This document shows positions 40,401 through 47,210 of a stretch of DNA of 64,000 nt, piece after piece. Source of the stretch: an uncultured Clostridia bacterium. GTDB lineage: Bacteria; Bacillota; Clostridia; TANB77; CAG-508. How positions within the stretch are numbered: position 1 is the first letter of the stretch; each line of letters begins with the position of its first letter. The position numbers and the translations under genes are program-made. The notes beneath the pieces are model-generated. The model saw only the letters and a program-made list of their open reading frames with translations, searched no databases and was not told the DNA's origin. The stretch is from contig CAKOYU010000002.1 of NCBI GenBank assembly GCA_934130975.1, positions 1 to 64,000 on the forward strand, in the 5' to 3' direction.

Positions 40401-43400
40401 AAATAGTTTAACATCAACAGCATTGCCAAATAACTATGGAGTTAGATATACATTAGTAATTAAAAACTTAGAGCAAACTCCTAATACAGGTATAGATTAC
40501 AGTGGTATAGTTACAATAGGAATACCAAGTGGAAAAATATATGATACATCAGGAAATACAAATGATGGAAAAACAATTACTATAGGTGTAGATACACCAT
40601 CAGATGGAGTAAATAATTATCCAATATTAGTAGACGTTGTTGATCCAATATGGAAAGTTGGAGGATTTACGGTAAATGAGACTAATGGAACAGTAACAGC
40701 AGAAGTTGTAGGAACAGATAAATATCTTGATACAGAACGTAGTTCTTTAAATCCAACAGATATAAAAGTATTTATAAATGGAGAAGACATCGAAAAAACT
40801 GCAGGAATTAAAGTTGAAAAATCTGTTAGTGAAAAGGAATTAAGAACTTCAGCTTCTGGAAATCCAGAAATTGTATATACAGTAACATTATCAAACTTTA
40901 AAGAAGATGATGCAACATTCTTAGAAGCAAGAGCAGATGAAACAAGATGGTACAGAGAATACAGTGGAGCAATAAAAATTGAAATACCAGCAAATCAATT
41001 AGTTGATACATCAGAAAATACAAATAAAGCAACAACATTAGATTTAGGACAAGTTGATAAAATAAAACCAGATATAGTAAAATACTCATCATCAGTAGAC
41101 AAGACCAATAAAAAAGAAATAATTGTATTTGATGTAGTAGATAAGTATTTGTCAGGTTCAGGATTAGGAACAACAGTAACAGAAGCAAATAATAATTTAT
41201 CAAAATTACATGTATGTGTAGATGATGAATCTGCTGACAATATTACAAAAAATATTACAAAAGTTGACAAATTAACAGCAACTATAGGTGGAAAAACTGG
41301 TCAAATAGTAGGATACAGATATACATTAGAATTAACAGGTTTTGAAAAGACTAAAAATTCAAAAGGATATAAAGATTGGAGTGGTACTGTAAGAGTTGAT
41401 GTTGATGCAGGAATAGGTGTAGATACATCAAATAATGCAAGTGAGGCAACATCACTAGCAGGAGACTTTGTAGATTTTATAAATCCATATCTTGAATATA
41501 CACATCAAAATCCAGATAAAACTAATAAGTCATATACAATGGCATTTAACATAACAGACAAGTATTATACTTCTGGAAAATTAACACCAGATGATTTAAC
41601 AGTAAAAATTAAAAATGGACAATTAAAAAATGGTAGTGAAATTGAATATAACTTAAGTGAATTAGCAAAGGCAGGAACAGTTACAATGTCATTAAGTTCA
41701 GTAGAGCTTAAGGCAACAACAAATGTAAAAATGACTAATGCAACTACTGGAAAGATAGAAACAGTAGCAAAACCTACAATAGGACATGCATACACATTAG
41801 TAATTTCAAATCTAGAAAAACTACAAATTGAAGATGGAATGACAACAGCTGATTACAGTGGTATCATTACAGTAGGTATTAAAGGTAACGTTATAAAAGA
41901 TAGAACTTCTGGCGGAAGCCAAAATGGAAATGTAGGAACATCAATAACATCAGGAATTGACATACCAGGTGGAAATGGAAATGGAACAGTAGTAGATGTT
42001 GTAGATCCATTGATTACAGGTACTGGAACTGTGGCAGATCCAGCACAAGGAACAGCAACATTAAACTTTACTGCGACAGATACATACTTTAAATCAAGTT
42101 CAATAACAGCTGCAAATATTAAGATATTTGTAAATGGAGAAGAAAAAGCAATTGGAGTAGCATCTGGAAATGGAATAACAAAAACATTAACAAAAGCAGA
42201 CTTACCACTTGAAACAAGAATAGAAAATGGTAAAACAACTTCAAAAAAATATGGAGAAACTTACACTTTAAATATTACTGGATATCCATCAAATATTAAT
42301 CAATTAAAGGTTGTAATACCAGCTGGACTTGTTGAAGATGATTATGATAATAGCAACAAAGAAAAAGTATTTAACTTATTTAATACATTAAAAGAAGCAG
42401 AAGCTAATGCAAGTGAAACATCAGCATTCTTAGGTAATACTTATGGAATTCAAAGAGGCAAGATTTCTCAAATAGTATTTGAAAGCTACATAGGTGGAGA
42501 GACAAATAAACGTTGGGATGTATCTGCTCAACAAGATGGTTCAATAATGGCTTGGTACAATACAAGTGAAATAAGTAATGGAACTTATATTATTCACATT
42601 GGTAGTGATACTTTAATTGGAGCAAATGAAAATTCAAGCAATTGGTTTAGCTATATTGGAAAGAATACAGCATGTACAGCAACAAATGAAGCAAGTAATC
42701 CAATAATAAAGAATATGAGCTCTGTAAGCTTTGCAAGTGTAAAGAATATGTCAAATATGTTTGCATATTTGGGATATAGTAATATGACAACATTTAGTTT
42801 AGGTAGCAACTTCTTTACAACTAAAGCAGAAAACATGAGTGGAATGTTCTCAAATACAGGATTTAGCAAAATGCAAAGTATTAATTTAGGTACAAACTTC
42901 AATACATCTAAAGTACAAAATATGACATCTATGTTCGAAAGAACAGGATACACAGCAATGACAAGTTTGAATTTAGGTGGTAAATTTATAATAAATACAG
43001 AAAAATCAGTAGTAATGAATAATATGTTTGCAGAATGTGGATATACCAATATAACAAGTTTAACACTAGGAACTCAATTTAATACAACAACAGTAACATC
43101 AATGAAAGGTATGTTTAAATCTACAGGAAATAAGAAACTAACAAGTTTAGACTTAGGAGATTTATTCTATACAACAAATGTAACAGATATGACAGATATG
43201 TTTAATGGATGTGGACAAGACTTAATGGCAACATTAGACTTAGGACCAGCATTTACAAAGATTGCAGGAAGCAATACAAATTTTGCAACAAATTTAGGAA
43301 AATCAGGATGTGTAGTTTATGCACCAGAAGCAATATATCAAGACACTAAGAACTTTAGATTAGGTGGAGCAGGTTCAACTGCTATTGCATACTCTAAAAC

Positions 43401-46400
43401 AATAGAACCTAAATATAGAACAGAGTGGAAGTTAAAAACAACAACATTTGATAAGACGGCTAAAAGCTTAACAGTTACATTAACAGGTTCAACAAATTCA
43501 GCATTAGCAACAACAGAATACAAGAGTAATGTAAGTACAGGAATTACAGACAAAGCAAAAGTAAAAGTATTTATTGATGGAACAGAAGTAACAGGACTAA
43601 ATATGGAACTAACAGCAAGACAAGTAGACAATACAACAAAAGGAACAAAAGACGTAGAGCAAACAATAAAAATTACGAACTTTGGAAATAATTCAGGTAA
43701 TATTACATTAAAAGTACTTCAAGATTCTGGATTAAAAGATGCTTATGGAATTGGAAGCCAAAACATAGAACAAAGCTTTACAACAACAGTTACAGACAAA
43801 AATACAGCAGGAAGATTGTTTGCAGACTATGTAAAACCAGAGATAAAATATGTATATGCACCAGCAAATATTGACAAGACAAATAAAACATTAACAGTAG
43901 AATTCTCTGTAACAGATAAATACTTTGCAAGTTCAACATTAATAACAAACACAAATGGAACATTAACTGCAAATCAAACAGAAGTAAACAAAATTACAAT
44001 AGCAATGAAAGATAATGCAAATTCAGCAGTAAATAGCAAAGTGACTAAAAAGATAACAGAAATAACTGCAGTAACTGGAACAGTAGATGGTAAAACAGTT
44101 ACAACAGGATATAAATTTAAATTAGTAATTAGTGGATTACAACAAGAAACATCAAATGGAAATTATAGAGACTATAGTGGTCCAATGAGCATTTCGTTCC
44201 CAGCAGGAATAGGAACAGACAAATCTACAAATACAAGTGATGCAAAAACAATTACAATAGGTGTAAACACTGACGGTTCAGGAAGCCAAGTAAATGTGGA
44301 TGTTGTAGACCCAGTATGGAAAACAGACAACTTTAGTATAGACAATACTAATAAAAAGATTACTGTAGATTTAATAGGAACAGATAAATATATTGATACA
44401 GCAAATAGTAATTTAACAACAAATGACATAACAGTTATTGTGGATGGAGAAGAAGCATCAAGCATTAAGAAAGAATTGAGCGCTAAATCAACTGTATCTT
44501 ATGGAATTAAATACAAATTAACACTTTCAGGATGGGAGCAATCTTCATTGCAAGATGGTAAAAAATTCTTAGAGTGGAGTGGTACAACAAAAATTAAAAT
44601 TGCTAGTGGAACATTAAGAGATTTACCACAACAAGATTTACCAAATACTGTAACTAAGAAGTATAATACAAGCAAAGAACAAACACTTACTTTAGGACAT
44701 GTAGACTTTATAAAACCAAGAATAGTAGTTGCAAGTGCAACTAAAAATGCAACAGCAGGAACTGAGACAATAGTAATTAATGCTATTGATAAATATATTG
44801 ATACAGCAAATAGTAGATTAACTGCAGAAGATATATCAGTATATGTTGATAATGTTTCTGCAACAGGATTAACTAAAAAATTAACAAAAGGTTCTGATTT
44901 AACTGCAACAGTTAATGGAAATACACAAACTATAGGACAACAATATACATTAGTACTATCACAATTTAAACAAACTAGAACAAGTATTGACTCTACGAAA
45001 AATTACTCTGAATGGAGTGGTACTGTTTCAATAGATGTAGCAGAAGGAAAGATTAAAGACAAGGTAGTTAGCCCAAATACAACTGCTAATGTAAATGAAG
45101 CAACAACATTACAAGGAGATTTTGTAGACTTTATAAAACCAGAAATAACATATAAATATTCAGCTTCAGATATAGATTATGGAAATAAAACATTTACTAT
45201 GGATTTTGAAATTACAGATAAATACTTTGACACAATTACAGAGTTAACAACAGCTAATTTAGCAAATTACTTAACAATAAAAGTTGATGGAGTAGATATT
45301 ACAAATAACAAAAATGTAACTAAAGAAATTGTATCTTCATCAAATGTAACAGCAGGAACTACAGCAAAACCTATAAATAAAACAGTAAATGGAGTAATAA
45401 AAACTGGATTAACAAATCAATTAATAGGTAAACATTACAAGTTGAAAATATCTAATTTACAACAAGCAATAAAAACAGGAAATACATTAGATTATAGTGG
45501 TGTTATTACAGTAGCATTTAAAGGTGATGTAATTGCAAAAGATACTTCAAACAATGGAAATACAAATGCAACAATAACATCAGGAGTTAACTTACCAGGA
45601 GGTTCTGGAAATGGAACGATAGTCGATGTTGTAGACCCAATGTGGGAACAAATAGGAAGAGCAACAGTAGAAGCAGGACAAGGTAAAGCAAATATGGTAA
45701 TTAGAGGTACAGATAAATACTTAAACAAATTACAAAGTACATTAAATGTAAATAATGTAGTTGTTAAAGTAAATGGAGAGGCACCAAAAACAGATGTAAA
45801 ACTAACAATGACAGAAGATACATCAGTAAATCTTGCATATGCAAAACAATATAATGTAACATTAACAGGATTTGATCCAGCAGCATATCAGGTATCATTT
45901 ACAATACCAGCAGGAGTATTGATGGATAATTATGGAAACACTAGTAAAGAAAGAGAATTTATCTTATTTAGTAGTTTGAAAGAAACTAATACAGAAACAG
46001 AAGCAACAAGTCCATTCTTAGGAAATACAGCTTTACAAAGACAAAACATTGAGCAAATAATTTTTGAAGAACACATAAAAGACGGTGATTCAACACTATG
46101 GGATGTTTCTGCAACACAAGATAGAACAATCTTGGCATGGTACGAAAAGAATAATACAACCGGAAAATATATAGTTCATATAGGTACAACAATCATTATG
46201 AATGGTAATGTAAATTCTACAAACTTATTTAACTATATTGGTTATAGTTCAGGATGTGTTACAACTAGTGAAGCTTCTAAAAAAATAATTAAGAACATTG
46301 AGTTATTGCATGTTGACAATGTTAAGAATATGACAAATATGTTTGCTCATATGGGATACAAGTCAATGCAGACATTTAGCTTAGGTGACAGTTTTGATAC

Positions 46401-46947
46401 AGGCAAAGTTGAGAACATGGAAGGCATGTTTAATGAGACTGGATTTGAACAGATGACAAGTATTAACTTTGGTAAGAAGTTCAGTACAGTTAGTGTTAAG
46501 AATATGAATAGTATGTTCGCAAGTACAGGTCATGACAAGATGCAAAGCTTGAGTCTAGGTGAGTCCTTTGATACAAGTTTAGTAACAACCATGAATAATA
46601 TGTTTGCTAATACAGGATTTGCTAAAATGACTAAATTAGATTTAGGTCCAAACTTTAATACAAGTAATGTACAAAGCATGAATAGTATGTTCTTAAGTAC
46701 TGGTCATAATAGTATGACGAGCTTGGATTTAGGCGATAAGTTCTATACAACAGCGGTTACTGATATGACAAGAATGTTTAATGGAACTGGAGCTTCAGCA
46801 ATGACTACTTTAGATTTGGGTGCAGTATTTACAAAAATAGCTGATACACATGATGAGATGTTTACAAATTGTGGAGTTTCAAGCTTAGTTGTTTATGCAC
46901 CAGAGTTAATATATTCTAATGAAACTTCGTTTAAATTAGGGCGTTAA
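22405..46947 (+). CDS. Giant modular surface protein 1 (LamG, BspA-LRR and Ig-like arrays), about 8,180 aa
   Basis: One uninterrupted frame of 8,180 codons. A basic signal sequence (IFILLMAIIIMIGVY...NSRAEN, residues 1-37) is followed by a Glu/Thr/Asn-rich N-region to about 370. Then come a LamG-type domain, BspA/DUF285 LRR block A (24255-25140) and about 16 tandem ~115-aa Ig-like repeats (25150-30690). From 31.1 kb a longer Ig-type repeat (TDKYF..., DYSG..., VDVVDPIW) alternates with LRR blocks B (32110-32900), C (34155-35320), D (37940-38925), E (42395-43400) and F (45985-46944). Each block opens with FLGN..IQRQNIE and WDVSA..D.SI.AWY. There is no LPxTG, SLH or C-terminal helix; it ends inside block F. 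ACGGAGG lies 5 nt before the chosen ATG. BspA-type LRRs commonly mediate adhesion; contact with host or microbial surfaces is my inference. Confidence 0.9.
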   Translation: MLKNKIIVKKIRNIFILLMAIIIMIGVYRNIRNSRAENVIQIEMEVADKNKLLENQTITVDATETKDGNFLVELPTSVNENIVTKYYTADGAEVTMTDDESDKTLRLTETEVANKKIEVETDYDTEEVMTVDQQKELFYNKEIRKPADENGNGEGDVIATGYMPLDAKAEINEIDLATLTAVKIPNEKQTKKKAYEVSIYQEVAKQNDEENNTNTTVIEEQAETETKATTENTKETQTMQENLKTEEQTNKENVETERVEYDASKYSETVIIKTRNTEENTIPAIYSIENDTATEVTQTIIDGEYIYAEFGKKENKISYILATENKAEEDSTNKEDNTTGDELTQEDIDKIQEDAYANSNENNIATIATSSTAGMLKSTAAEGAPDSAFLGNKNIQRQDIENVFFTSSANISSAKIMLDGKNNTGTGNSTTTKTWTNLAGGTNGTVIGGSFGTEYLQLDGIDDCVNLGKISFSSGVTLYATVKFDSYNSNGRNGVLGNPERGGAYLSIQNGKPRFEVYSKEAGEYISVVSDTTIQTGKTVNLAGTYDGSTLILYVDGKKVKSLSQTATIGNTTENTVMTIGCNPNATAANDSYSKMKVYSVQVYDKALSQGQIALHNTKWDVSASGDNTVVGYYYKQTTNSPYRIYITSNNTIYANTNSKNLFAYIGSGSKCTEETPITNLSFLNTSKVTNMNAMFNYFGTTAMTNFNLSSNFDTSNVTDMSFMFNHCGEQNMTSLNLGSKFNTSKVTTMRCMFQDCGVKTMTSLKLGSYFDTSNVTDMSYMFNYCGIEKLTSLDLGSKFNTSNVTNMGYMFYQCGMTKLTSLNLGDKFDTSKVTDMTKMFGFLGRDALTELRLGSKFTKIASTNTDFASNLGKSSSTNDACKIYVPSEIYKDKHTFKLGAGSSSTIAYARGILVVPDSTKPTWDSNFATESQGYSSTNKTYQFVLVGQDETNLSDSSRLSTSNVTIKVAGRAVTSSNLVFGTASVTKDSSGNIVKKKFPITIKNYTGGKIDVSIDAGALVDVAGNTSVTKTYSITPKIDTTAPIWATSISNGTFSSSGHTYALNLVGTDETELNSSSSVLSTSNVTVKVKGTTVSSSNLTFGTATTTSTSGKVTKKTFPLTIKNYWGGQIDITISSGALVDAVGNKSSSKTYSISAPSGSDSTAPKWADSVSGGTYSSTAKTYALNLIGTDETALNDSSSTLNTSNVVVKVNGTTVSSTYLTFGTATKTTNSSGYVTKKTFPLTIKNYTGGKITITINSGALKDMAGNTSASKIYEFTPNTDVTSPVWNTNISGGTYSATNKTYALNFIGTDETGLNDTASVLNTSNVTVKINGTAVNSTYLTFGTATKTTNSNGNIIKKTFPLIIKNFTGGTVNITINANALADTAGNKSAQKTYSFTIDGTAPTWNASVSGGTYSGSSKTYTFDLIGKDETSLNSASSTLSSSNTTIKVNGTTVSSTNITFGSASTTTNSSGNVTQKTFPITIKNYTGGKIDISINAEALVDSAGNKSTAKTYSFTPTVDNVVPTWADSITGGTYSSTNSTYSLTLTGSDDVALNSSASVLNSNKVNVKVNGSTVSSSNLSFGSGTLSSDGKTKTFPLTIRNFTGGNVEITIYAGALVDTSENSSSQKVYTFTVDGTLPVWNSSISGGTYDANNKTYALKLIGTDETGLNNTASVLNSSNVTVTMGGKTASVTFGTATLNDKTKTFPLTINNFTGGDITISISAGALVDTSGNKSSAKTYSFNVDVTPPVWADNVNNRTFSTSTSTYSFDLVGTDETGLNSSTSVLNTSNLTVAVDGVAVTSSDLTIGTGTLASGSKTKTFPISIKNFKGGNVKIEIKAGALKDTSGNTSAYKEYQFLTDIQAPVWGDATGSYNPDDQSYTITVTGTDNVELNTNSSAITTSNSTLTVGGTRVTPTITKTASTSTSVTYQIKISNHTGGAISLRINAGALVDTQNNTSEEKTYSFAAMDATKPTWKNSIDSAQYDKQTGIYTFNLIGTDNIKLNNSSSSLAGKLTIKTGSTVVSASDLTIGSGTLSSDGKTKTFPITVRNFKGGNVTISIASKALYDTTGNWSDAKTYTFFQDVTPPVWADDFRNAIYDHTNKIYKFELVGSDETALSDTGSKLNATITVGGQTANVTYGKATFDSSTQSKIFPVEINNYTGEEIKVNIADGSLVDTAKNESNAKEYRKVPDITRPIWEYQNVTYDAKNKIYALELVGTDETALNTDVSTLISSGSSKNVTVTCGGTAVAPTLEKISTTSTKIIYKLSIIDYPGGAVRIKINEGALKDTSSNPSEERIISLDAKDVTKPQLKAQNPSYTEDVGYTFEIVATDNEELDTAKSNLAPSGSAKNITVTCGTETVVPIITSTVSADKKQIIYKVVIPDYPTGGVQVEVSQGAILDIIGNESDGKTFSLPAMDVKKPWWADTVDLEYDENNNRVNIVLTAVDDAGINNSQSVLTLGSNIRVYNNGSLITSNITMGTQQISDDLLTKTFPITIDKFTGGTISIAIDAETIVDNSGKKSEEKSYAFTDMIKPKWYMNGNGTYNRTTPPNYTLMFEARDDTEIQTAQLTTSDITVTVGGTTVTPTITLESDGSQVKKYKVVIPDYTQGTIKAVIRQGTIVDTTGNTSVEAQFSVTPDVTPPTWRAENAQYVSPTTSNDIKIDLIGSDNIAVAKADLSVKNIIVKVGETNVDPGKLSLVKSDSYTDGNNGVKYTLTIKDYTGGENISIFIPSGTLTDRAENTSIDTTLSIEAIIPPEDTDIPVVSNIQPDVDNLTQTIYITFDITDSSFNYLHHLTADDFKVTKTYKKSSSGSWPWGGTTTEVTDTLTPTIEILRETRLKGQKGYQYKIKLTDVNITTDTITSITGQVDNPALIKVYLNADAMQDLHGKGNEETELMSRNVTFKASSEDAAISKRTVTVTNTEDSKQMEIEIALNQTSSWWKEFFYKVTTGNWPNTHKVEYTGKLLNKSNIFHMYFDGVEVSNEIRNRMITTVEEVANSESNNNSTDRPWYIPPSYGYGTTVTKTALYRIVISNLEEAIRQTEIGKNYKEWSGNVQLDIGPDSSTLFQLKESLSDQTNKNTKDTLFVDVIKPEVEVKGVQINDSEMDSVTVNLRVTDKYFDEYYSTMGVSTLDKTKIYVTADGTKATEDATGIRVEYGKATNVTETRDDESVIIGVDQSITITGLKNNLDKALKLVLENGAALDYSGNSSESKEISLFSRLMSTATEKQQTSLFLNNPYNIQRQNVESVEFRNSTLNVISANSWDVSENKDGSIVAWYQQTSTGTYKVYIASDGIIYANPNSSYLFSYIGYSSGCNDTNVIYNLSNLNLKFATKMDGMFNYTGYNSMLELNLGDSFDTSSVTSMSKMFDHTGYNAMDTLNLGANFNTAKVTDMSYMFYGTAGASTSISKISLGLNFYTTSATDMTSMFQGCGVANLAELDLGPAFTKIADNNENFAINCGKSGTINIYVGSAIYNAKGGFRLGANSTDTIAFSRTVPKYKPEWSKVLASLDTSSKKMTVNIKGNVDSNNYGTADKTVNNKLSIGEDTTKITVKVDKEETTDITKNVQSITKGPAETVNAEIILSNFQQDTVKENKTYLEWAGNIALQLAEGTLVDNYGNPNLAIADEDVKDVTTNKNTDGMMFADLIKPKLMYEQSSAVIDKNAKTVKIVFSVTDKYYARENLDISKLSIRIDGTDVSEIPTVKKTLDKVATSTGVKFTLTLSELQQDSIASGKRYLDYSGSITVSIPENQIFDQSGNGNVATGIGIGPGTTIVKENASDLQVIDLVKPTWQLQANKGITVDFANKTVTIPLEVTDKYFNTSTLTNKLKLLVNGQESTTGGTISIESGPTEIKEPRNGQDVLIGHSYTVKITNIDVSSGQLGIRIPKGVASDSSNNTNDPKDLVLFNRLKATNTEKTETSGFLGNANIQRQKIYNVIFETNISSAVYDHKTNTITDTTRAWDVSSAGDKSIIAWYTDDEIRSGTYRIHIGSEGGILANADSSYLFANIGSSNNCTSEIAISNLNLLDVSTVTNMNYMFANTGKNAMKELDLGDNFNSSSATTMAGMFKGTGYTAMKSLDVSKLNTTVVTDMTDMFNSTGHDAMQSLTFGNNFNTSKVTSMSGMFTNTEKLQNLDVSKFNTSSVQNMSYMFANTKALTTLDLSNFNTANVTKMQYMFQNAEKLTSLNLGSSFNTAKVTDMSYMFNRTGSSALTMLKLGGNFYTTAVTNMTSMFEGCGAGSMITLDLGPAFTKIAGTNTNMFKDCGQQDNVKIYVGSAIYSGDKELRLSADSSTKISYTRGIIVPQYRPQWKITTTAPDKTNSAITVTLNGIVDSANYTGYNSNVTNKFTNATTSQVTVNIDGDSTANGNITKTISGASSAPTSKVQCSLKLTGFKGTRQASKKYTEWSGNIALEIAQATLVDSYGNPNLKLEEDKLQDNPKGTANATGKLFLDSIAPEFTYEHSETKINHESKKVTVYFSVTDKYFKQNNLTNLSDGSYDASGITLKLLDTNTQIPNDNIKKTLTRDSEIYETVNGQNQKVGEKFKLVIEGLDQGDGIYYSGPMAIALPANMATDFSGTSNVAKSITIGVDDPTNDSNHKNQEIVDVVNPVWTVENMSITKDSSGKTKATMDLIGTDKYLNKTSSKSLLTATGIKVIVDGVDISGLATELSKTLSTPVETTNGLKYTLTISNLEESYNAFITARNAGKRVYREYSGEVSIKIPEATLVDNYGNKSSSFTIGVGAIDTLKPEIVKVSSSTDTTAKTETIVFDVTDKYYSTVLDDQTLLTKLHVFVDNENADAITKQITNVETLTATIDGVERTVGKRYTLVLSDFEQAGLQSGYKFKGLSGTVKVNVDAGIATDTKGNTSDATTLQGDFVDFIAPTIIYKYTKPAEGAKSVNIVFDVTDKYYSSGDLTLADLTIKMQNGTNLANYIDMKNIPGAKLTLSTPTNVVETTAMNKTVNGEVKTGLTNQVVGRRYTLTISGLEQAQIATGAKYLEYSGNVTIATTAGKIKDTSKNGNLNKTLTFGIDLPDETGTKETLDIVSPVWAVDSQTVDLDKQEATIVVTATDKYFKQSTLTNDALELWINGVQVEKNGTTGRNLMIEKQEEMYEDWIENGRTSKHLVGVKYTIKASGFNVDEGQVKIKIPTGMITDYSNNKSEGLEFMLYSCLKATNTETLPTSGFLGNTSIQRQNIESVTFVSGLSSIVSATKWDVSAGDDGSIMAWYTTNSSNGALNVYIGGTTAIFANPDSSYLFANIGSASKCKATEVIKGLDLVTTKRVTNMNHMFYNTGSNAMTKLNLGTNFNTESVTNMGAMFYKCGYGKLTDFTLGTKFNTSNVTNMTNMFQQFGAITVLDLGDKFNTSKTTNMTSMFAGCGEYTLTTLRLGDKFDTSNVETMNYMFNQIGIGKMTTLDLGDNFSTAKVTNMDSMFQNCGLNSLQELDLGPKFTKIASSNSNMFNSIGRTSGTVIDAPEAIYKNSNNFRLGGEGSTAIAYSRGTINPKYRTEWAIESTTVDKTTKKVEITLRGKINSQITASEYPADMVTGIADKSKIKVFIDGTELTNVEESMDIGDVSYKVNDSGRIEILQTITLKDFEEATRQSGKSYKEWSGNITLKILQDSGLIENYGSQNIEQTLTDVTFVDFITPEITYKWSETKIDYGEKTLTVVFSVVDKYFASSSITADNLVIKMKDEDAVPQNITKTLTSEDIKEIRNGKEETIGKKYTLTIGGLEQASKSEGAKYKDYSGPISIGIPSKVLYDTSNNYNQDPMTITVGVDEPDKTGSEQIVDVVDPIWEVKNVKQVTDSQTNEKELTMELYGTDKYFKQSTLDVNKIHVFVDGTEITDNNYVKKELSEPVDQESENNGRVYGVKYILRLSDWAESDQDFAGSGKTYREYSGNTVIKIDEGTIEDEHGNTNKAENSEFILGKVDFVKPDIVYKSAKTKIDRNNKTLTVEFDVTDKYYDISKAKLALSDLTVRVDGKQMTTAELTNSKNSLTSTALPNNYGVRYTLVIKNLEQTPNTGIDYSGIVTIGIPSGKIYDTSGNTNDGKTITIGVDTPSDGVNNYPILVDVVDPIWKVGGFTVNETNGTVTAEVVGTDKYLDTERSSLNPTDIKVFINGEDIEKTAGIKVEKSVSEKELRTSASGNPEIVYTVTLSNFKEDDATFLEARADETRWYREYSGAIKIEIPANQLVDTSENTNKATTLDLGQVDKIKPDIVKYSSSVDKTNKKEIIVFDVVDKYLSGSGLGTTVTEANNNLSKLHVCVDDESADNITKNITKVDKLTATIGGKTGQIVGYRYTLELTGFEKTKNSKGYKDWSGTVRVDVDAGIGVDTSNNASEATSLAGDFVDFINPYLEYTHQNPDKTNKSYTMAFNITDKYYTSGKLTPDDLTVKIKNGQLKNGSEIEYNLSELAKAGTVTMSLSSVELKATTNVKMTNATTGKIETVAKPTIGHAYTLVISNLEKLQIEDGMTTADYSGIITVGIKGNVIKDRTSGGSQNGNVGTSITSGIDIPGGNGNGTVVDVVDPLITGTGTVADPAQGTATLNFTATDTYFKSSSITAANIKIFVNGEEKAIGVASGNGITKTLTKADLPLETRIENGKTTSKKYGETYTLNITGYPSNINQLKVVIPAGLVEDDYDNSNKEKVFNLFNTLKEAEANASETSAFLGNTYGIQRGKISQIVFESYIGGETNKRWDVSAQQDGSIMAWYNTSEISNGTYIIHIGSDTLIGANENSSNWFSYIGKNTACTATNEASNPIIKNMSSVSFASVKNMSNMFAYLGYSNMTTFSLGSNFFTTKAENMSGMFSNTGFSKMQSINLGTNFNTSKVQNMTSMFERTGYTAMTSLNLGGKFIINTEKSVVMNNMFAECGYTNITSLTLGTQFNTTTVTSMKGMFKSTGNKKLTSLDLGDLFYTTNVTDMTDMFNGCGQDLMATLDLGPAFTKIAGSNTNFATNLGKSGCVVYAPEAIYQDTKNFRLGGAGSTAIAYSKTIEPKYRTEWKLKTTTFDKTAKSLTVTLTGSTNSALATTEYKSNVSTGITDKAKVKVFIDGTEVTGLNMELTARQVDNTTKGTKDVEQTIKITNFGNNSGNITLKVLQDSGLKDAYGIGSQNIEQSFTTTVTDKNTAGRLFADYVKPEIKYVYAPANIDKTNKTLTVEFSVTDKYFASSTLITNTNGTLTANQTEVNKITIAMKDNANSAVNSKVTKKITEITAVTGTVDGKTVTTGYKFKLVISGLQQETSNGNYRDYSGPMSISFPAGIGTDKSTNTSDAKTITIGVNTDGSGSQVNVDVVDPVWKTDNFSIDNTNKKITVDLIGTDKYIDTANSNLTTNDITVIVDGEEASSIKKELSAKSTVSYGIKYKLTLSGWEQSSLQDGKKFLEWSGTTKIKIASGTLRDLPQQDLPNTVTKKYNTSKEQTLTLGHVDFIKPRIVVASATKNATAGTETIVINAIDKYIDTANSRLTAEDISVYVDNVSATGLTKKLTKGSDLTATVNGNTQTIGQQYTLVLSQFKQTRTSIDSTKNYSEWSGTVSIDVAEGKIKDKVVSPNTTANVNEATTLQGDFVDFIKPEITYKYSASDIDYGNKTFTMDFEITDKYFDTITELTTANLANYLTIKVDGVDITNNKNVTKEIVSSSNVTAGTTAKPINKTVNGVIKTGLTNQLIGKHYKLKISNLQQAIKTGNTLDYSGVITVAFKGDVIAKDTSNNGNTNATITSGVNLPGGSGNGTIVDVVDPMWEQIGRATVEAGQGKANMVIRGTDKYLNKLQSTLNVNNVVVKVNGEAPKTDVKLTMTEDTSVNLAYAKQYNVTLTGFDPAAYQVSFTIPAGVLMDNYGNTSKEREFILFSSLKETNTETEATSPFLGNTALQRQNIEQIIFEEHIKDGDSTLWDVSATQDRTILAWYEKNNTTGKYIVHIGTTIIMNGNVNSTNLFNYIGYSSGCVTTSEASKKIIKNIELLHVDNVKNMTNMFAHMGYKSMQTFSLGDSFDTGKVENMEGMFNETGFEQMTSINFGKKFSTVSVKNMNSMFASTGHDKMQSLSLGESFDTSLVTTMNNMFANTGFAKMTKLDLGPNFNTSNVQSMNSMFLSTGHNSMTSLDLGDKFYTTAVTDMTRMFNGTGASAMTTLDLGAVFTKIADTHDEMFTNCGVSSLVVYAPELIYSNETSFKLGR
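23640..24255 (+). other. LamG/concanavalin-like domain of giant protein 1
   Basis: A normal-order Laminin_G_3-type jelly roll of about 200 residues: KTWTNLAGGTNGTVIGG, YLQLDGIDDCVNLGK, then YDGSTLILYVDGKKVKSL, ending in MTIGCNP...YSKMKVYSVQVYDKALSQGQI. It interrupts the head of LRR block A, between RQDIENVFF and KWDVSASGD. These domains often bind glycans. Confidence 0.8.
25150..30690 (+). repeat. Tandem array of about 16 Ig-like repeats in giant protein 1
   Basis: Each unit is about 330-370 bp. It begins with (A/K/P)P(x)W, then S.GTY....KTYALNLIGTDET.LN, SNV.VKV.GT.VSS...LTFGTAT, K.FPLTIKNYTGG.I.I.I..GAL.D.AGN.S..KTYS. Starts are visible near 25166, 25531, 25898, 26263, 26617, 26980, 27326, 27656, 27998, 28327, 28669, 28996, 29335, 29674, 30011 and 30337. 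The first nine or so are close copies and later ones diverge. Confidence 0.85.
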
Positions 46948-46960
46948 TTTAATAAAAAAA

Positions 46961-46997
46961 AGAGAAAACTCACATTTATGTGGGTTTTTTCTTTTTA
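46961..46997 (+). terminator. Terminator of giant gene 1
   Basis: AAAACTCACAT-TT-ATGTGGGTTTT followed by TTCTTTTT. Confidence 0.85.
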
Positions 46998-47027
46998 AAA
47001 CTATTTATAAATTATGTATGAAAAAGC

Positions 47028-47053
47028 GGTATTTCAAACAATATATTATTAAT
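47028..47053 (+). repeat. Solo right end of the palindromic-ended element
   Basis: GGTATTTC followed by AAACAATATATTATTAA, which matches the right terminus of the 157-bp element (GGTATAAAA + AAACAATATATTATTAA). No matching interior lies to its left. Confidence 0.55.
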
Positions 47054-47210
47054 TTTTTAATATTTTAAAAAATTTGTGAAATTTTAATTTGTTCGCTTGT
47101 TTTTTGTTGAAAAATATTATATAGTATAAAACAGAGAAAATGAGATAGCAGATATGTTGAGGCTGCCACTTTCAATACTCGATACATCGAGAGCAAGGAG
47201 GTGGTTGTTT

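Noticed and set aside
22939..46192. Numerous Leu-rich or Val/Ser-rich minus-strand ORFs under the giant genes
   Set aside because: They are shadows produced by the Thr/Ser/Asn codon bias of the sense strand, which leaves few stop codons in antisense frames.
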